Source: Selaginella tamariscina
Lineage: Eukaryota; Streptophyta; Lycopodiopsida; Selaginellales; Selaginellaceae
DNA length: 64,000 nt
Assembly: GCA_003024785.1 (NCBI GenBank)
Contig: PUQB01000048.1
Span: 496,001-560,000, forward strand
Direction: 5' to 3'
Shown here: piece after piece, positions 60,634-64,000 of the stretch
Position numbering within the stretch: position 1 is the stretch's first letter
Layout: every line of letters starts with the position of its first letter
Translations under genes and position numbers: made by a program
Notes under the pieces: model-generated
Database searches by the model: none
Told to the model about the DNA's origin: nothing
What the model saw: the letters and a program-made list of their open reading frames with translations, nothing else

Positions 60634-60993
60634 ATAATATATATATATATATACCACTTTGGTTTTCTATTAAGGTGCTACAAGGCTTGGCGAAGGCTAT
60701 AGCATCTGATGGTGAGGGTGCTACTTGCATCATTGAGGTATATATTTTATACATTTTGTTTAAAAGTCGTCCCAAATATCTTGCTTGAATCAGGTGGAAG
60801 TGAAAGGTGCTCCCACAGAGGCTGCCGCGGCTACTATTGCCCGTTCAGTTGCTCGATCATCTCTAACCAAGGTTCTCTCTCTGCCTCTCTCTCCCTCTCT
60901 CTCCACTCTCTCTCCACTCTCTCTCTCTCTCACTCACTCACACACACACACACACACTTGTGATAAAGATTGCTTTATATGTGCTTTAACAGG

Positions 60994-61028
<35 letters not shown>

Positions 61029-61399
61029 TACACACACACACACACACTTGTGATACTTCTTTGTAAAATTGCTTTCCATGTGCTTTAACAGGCTCTCTCT
61101 CTCACACACACACGCACGCACACACACTTGTGATACTTCTTTGTAAGATGTGCTTTAACAGGCTGCAATCTATGGAAGGGATCCCAACTGGGGACGTATA
61201 GCATGTGCAGCTGGATATGCAGGCGTTGAGTTTGACCCGCTCGATCTGCAAATATGGCTGGGACATTTTCACCTAATGCAGAAGGGACAGCCTTTACCTT
61301 TCAACCGGTTAGTTCAAACATGTACATTATACACACATAGATACAGACACGCAAGCACACATGTATGAATGCGATTAATAACACTACGCGCACACACAG

Positions 61400-61459
<60 letters not shown>

Positions 61460-61722
61460 CTCATATTGTTGGCTGTACAGGTCAGCAGCAAGAGAATATC
61501 TAAGGGCAGCTGGGGAGACTCACGGGCTGGTTAAAATTGGGATCATTGTTGGTTCGTGTAGGGCTTGGGTTTAGGGGTTTAGGGTTTAGGGTTTAAGATT
61601 TAAAGTTAAACATGCTCATTTCAACAGGTAATGGAGACGGGCATTCCACTGCATGGGGTTGTGACTTGAGTTACGACTATGTCAAGTCAATGCTGAGTAT
61701 ACAACTTAACAACAATGCATAG
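58888..61722 (+). CDS. argJ: Ornithine acetyltransferase / arginine biosynthesis bifunctional protein ArgJ
   Basis: Moves acetyl from N-acetylornithine to glutamate and, in bifunctional forms, makes N-acetylglutamate; plastidial in plants. Exons run from 59034 to 61722. The self-cleavage and catalytic site is [18 protein letters not shown] (60175-60228), with the threonine of MATML as nucleophile. Others: [96 protein letters not shown]. The exon at 58888-58944 ([19 protein letters not shown]) looks like a targeting peptide but joins one base out of phase; the ATG at 59039 is the safe start. One C is missing near 59914, and one base near 61686: aagtcaatg should be aagatcaatg, restoring the family end KINAEYT. 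One intron starts with GC (59416). Confidence 0.93.
60558..60656. repeat. (CT)n(TA)n microsatellite in argJ intron
   Basis: Nearly 80 bases of CT directly after the donor gtatgc, then TA. Similar CT/CA runs fill the introns at 59948-60015, 60872-60958, 60999-61046 and 61094-61129. Confidence 0.9.
60958..61161 (+). repeat. Triplicated 3' splice-site segment in argJ
   Basis: The segment cttgtgata...tgtgctttaacaggct occurs three times, at about 60958-60994, 61048-61094 and 61130-61164. They are separated by CT/CA microsatellites. Only the last is followed by coding sequence (GCTGCAATCTATGG). Confidence 0.85.
61560..61596 (+). repeat. Telomere-like TTTAGGG repeats in argJ last intron
   Basis: gggcttgggtttaggggttt then agggtttagggtttaag: four to five plant-type telomere units (TTTAGGG with variants) inside the 76-base last intron, right after the donor gttcgt. 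Confidence 0.85.
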
Positions 61723-61744
61723 TAATTAAAGAATAGATATATGG

Positions 61745-62337
61745 AAAAATTATATTTATTACCTTGAAATTTATTATATTTACATATATATTCCTGTAAA
61801 TTTTATATTTACCTATATACCTTTGAAAAATTAATATTTTACTTTTTAAAAATAACAATATTAATTAAAAATATATTTTTATGATTTTAATTTGAAATAA
61901 TATGAATTAACTAATTTTAATTAAAATTTATATTTATATATATACCCTTGAAATTTCAATTTAAAACTTCATAAATGTCAAAATTAAAAAATATTTTTAA
62001 AAAATCAATAAAAAAATTTATAATTAATATATATTTTATTATATTTAAGTTTAAAATACAACCTATTAAACATATATATCATAATATAATGTTATTTTTA
62101 AAAATATTCTATTTTTTACTATGACATTTTTTTACATTGAACACTTAATAAACTTTAATTATTTCACAATATATTATAATTAAAAATATATTTTTAGTTA
62201 ATATTTCTATTTTAAAGGGTGCTTTTATATACATGTTTATGATTAAAGTTTTTTAAAAGTATATATATGTAAATTTAAAACTTTTAGAAGGGTATATATG
62301 TAAATATGATAATTTCAAGTTATAAATGTAATTTTCT
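61745..62337. mobile_element. Large inverted-repeat (MITE-like) element
   Basis: The ends pair over about 80 bases. The left has aaaattatatttattacctt then gaaatttattatatttacat; the right has the inverse of gaaaattacatttataactt then gaaattatcatatttacata. The middle is extremely AT-rich with further internal pairing (tatatacccttgaaattt against tataaatataaattt). No ORF. Resembles in words the dispersed repeat at 4513/11703. Confidence 0.5.
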
Positions 62338-64000
62338 CTCTATATATAGGACGTCAATTATTTTATGTTTTTCAAGTTATATTACTCATTGTATGAATAG
62401 CAAATCATTATTTTTATTTAGTTAATACTAATTATTATAATTTAATATTATACATTATAATTTGGTTTGTATATATATTTTAATATACATAGATATACAT
62501 ACTACCAGAAAATAATGTTTTAAATAAATTTCTAAAGGCTATCAGGCACATTGCCTTTTATATATATATGGCAATGCAGGGTGATATATATATACTAATC
62601 TAGGAAAATGTGCTTATTATAATATATATTTAATGTAGAGGAAGTAGTTAAGTCATTTTAGATTTAACCTTTCTATGCGACAAATATCATCTAAGGCAGG
62701 TAAATAATATTAATATAATATCATCATCTATGTTATATATATATAAGATATATATATATACACTATATATTTATTTATATAATATATATTACAATGTAGA
62801 GAAATGGTCGTAGAAATCTAAGACAAATAAATAATATTAGCTATATAAAATATCAGAATATGATGTAGAAGAAGCATCCAAAGTGAAGGGTATACACATC
62901 ACACATGTTTATAAAGACGTGGATAGATCAGAGCCATTCATTAAATGGTACTATTAACGGCTGATATAAGCGTTGACTAGTTAGGTCAGGGGTCGGTCAG
63001 AAAATCGCGGCCTCACGTTCCTAACGACAGGTGTCTTGTGCTCAAGTTGGGAGAATACAAAAGAATATTGACTACTTTAAATTCTAGAGTTTCTCTAACA
63101 GTCTACCTTACTTTTTAATTAAGTAATTGACTTAATATTTAAATTATACAAAATATAATTTTTTAAAGGAAAACAAATAAATAAATCACAATTTAACATT
63201 CATCTTTAACTTCGTTTGTATTGCTATTTTTATATTACTTTTAGACAGACAGGAAACCACTGTTTTCATTATATTGCAATTATTACTCGTATGATATTAT
63301 ACACATTGATCCGTGCACACATATGTATATCCATATTCACGTGTGTGTGTGTGGAGAGAGGGGGTTTTGTAAACTATTCATTGGAACGACGTCACTATAA
63401 GAAATTATAGTTTATACATCCAGAAACGTATAGATACGCACACGTGTAACGCGCTCACACGCACACACACGGAAACTGAGAATCAACGTTTACAAGCTTT
63501 AGAAAACACTTCCCATAGCTAGTAAGACCTTTGGTATGTTAATATTTCCTGGAACTTTACCCTTATAGTATAGAGTACAATTTGTCTTATAGGTTTCTTT
63601 TTTAAATATTGATTTGATTTTATTAGCGTGTTGTTCAAATATCCTAAAGGTAATTAGAGATTTAAATAGGTAATTAATTATTAATAAATGAATAAAAAGA
63701 GGGTTAATATTTCGCCACCATAAAATCACTAGAGGGCTCCACAAGAGTACAAATCTCCGCAAAATCATAAGCAGACTAGCAAACTAGTCCTCTATAACAC
63801 AAACTTCTCTAAGAGTCTACTGCCTATTTACGTGTGGAATCTACGCTACGTAGAGTATAGAGCTATAAACAAACCAAAGTAAAGGAGAGTGGATTATTAC
63901 GTGGCATATATTAAAAAAATTCCCTTGGAAATTATATAATACGACCTTAATAAAACCTTAGTCAAAAGACTGATTGAACCATCTCAACTCCTTCAGAAAA
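62338..64000. other. AT-rich intergenic region
   Basis: (TA)n tracts at about 62555-62600 and 62735-62790, short ORFs only. No gene, RNA gene or structured repeat could be supported. Confidence 0.45.

Noticed and set aside
1..64000. tRNA, rRNA and other structured RNA genes
   Set aside because: None was recognised by eye on either strand; a covariance-model search could still find small ones.

Overview
This is nuclear DNA of a green plant, most likely a land plant or close streptophyte. The evidence is spliced genes with short AT-rich introns full of (CA)n, (CT)n and (TA)n tracts, a plant-type ADF/cofilin, plastid-type amino-acid biosynthesis enzymes, TTTAGGG-type telomere-like repeats and telo-boxes, and chromodomain-bearing Ty3/gypsy elements. 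I cannot name the species.

Layout: 1-5215 is AT-rich and gene-free. 5216-8167 (minus) holds two tandem GNAT-family acetyltransferase genes. 8430-11060 (plus) holds coding-like segments, including a coiled-coil tail fragment resembling plant KIN-12/POK kinesins. 11700-23370 is repeat-rich: a decayed minus-strand gypsy element (about 12.8-15.3 kb), a MITE-like inverted repeat, minisatellites and local duplications. 23366-35927 is a nested pair of related chromoviruses. An outer plus-strand element (TSD ACCTC) is split by a nearly intact minus-strand element at 27625-33898 (TSD CCATA). Both carry a primer-binding site perfectly complementary, over 13 nt, to the predicted 5' end of their own transcript, the hallmark of Tf1/sushi-type self-priming. 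37640-39335 is another dead gypsy element. 39775-41068 is an inverted, damaged copy of the GNAT locus.

41957-61722 is the gene-rich part: dihydroxy-acid dehydratase (branched-chain amino acids), a truncated omega-amidase/nitrilase, ADF/cofilin, a NOPCHAP1/DUF4598-like gene (minus), an unknown acidic protein (minus), an unknown gene at 55.1-55.7 kb, a PEN-2 subunit of gamma-secretase, and ornithine acetyltransferase ArgJ (arginine). A partial, partly inverted argJ duplicate lies just before PEN-2. 61.7-64 kb is AT-rich and includes a 590-bp inverted-repeat element.

Several otherwise conserved genes (ilvD, PEN-2, argJ, both GNAT copies, the retroelements) need one-base corrections, mostly one missing base in a homopolymer. 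Residual assembly indels are therefore as likely an explanation as pseudogenisation. Spliced genes are given as start-to-stop spans; exon boundaries in the text were read by eye from GT/AG sites and homology.
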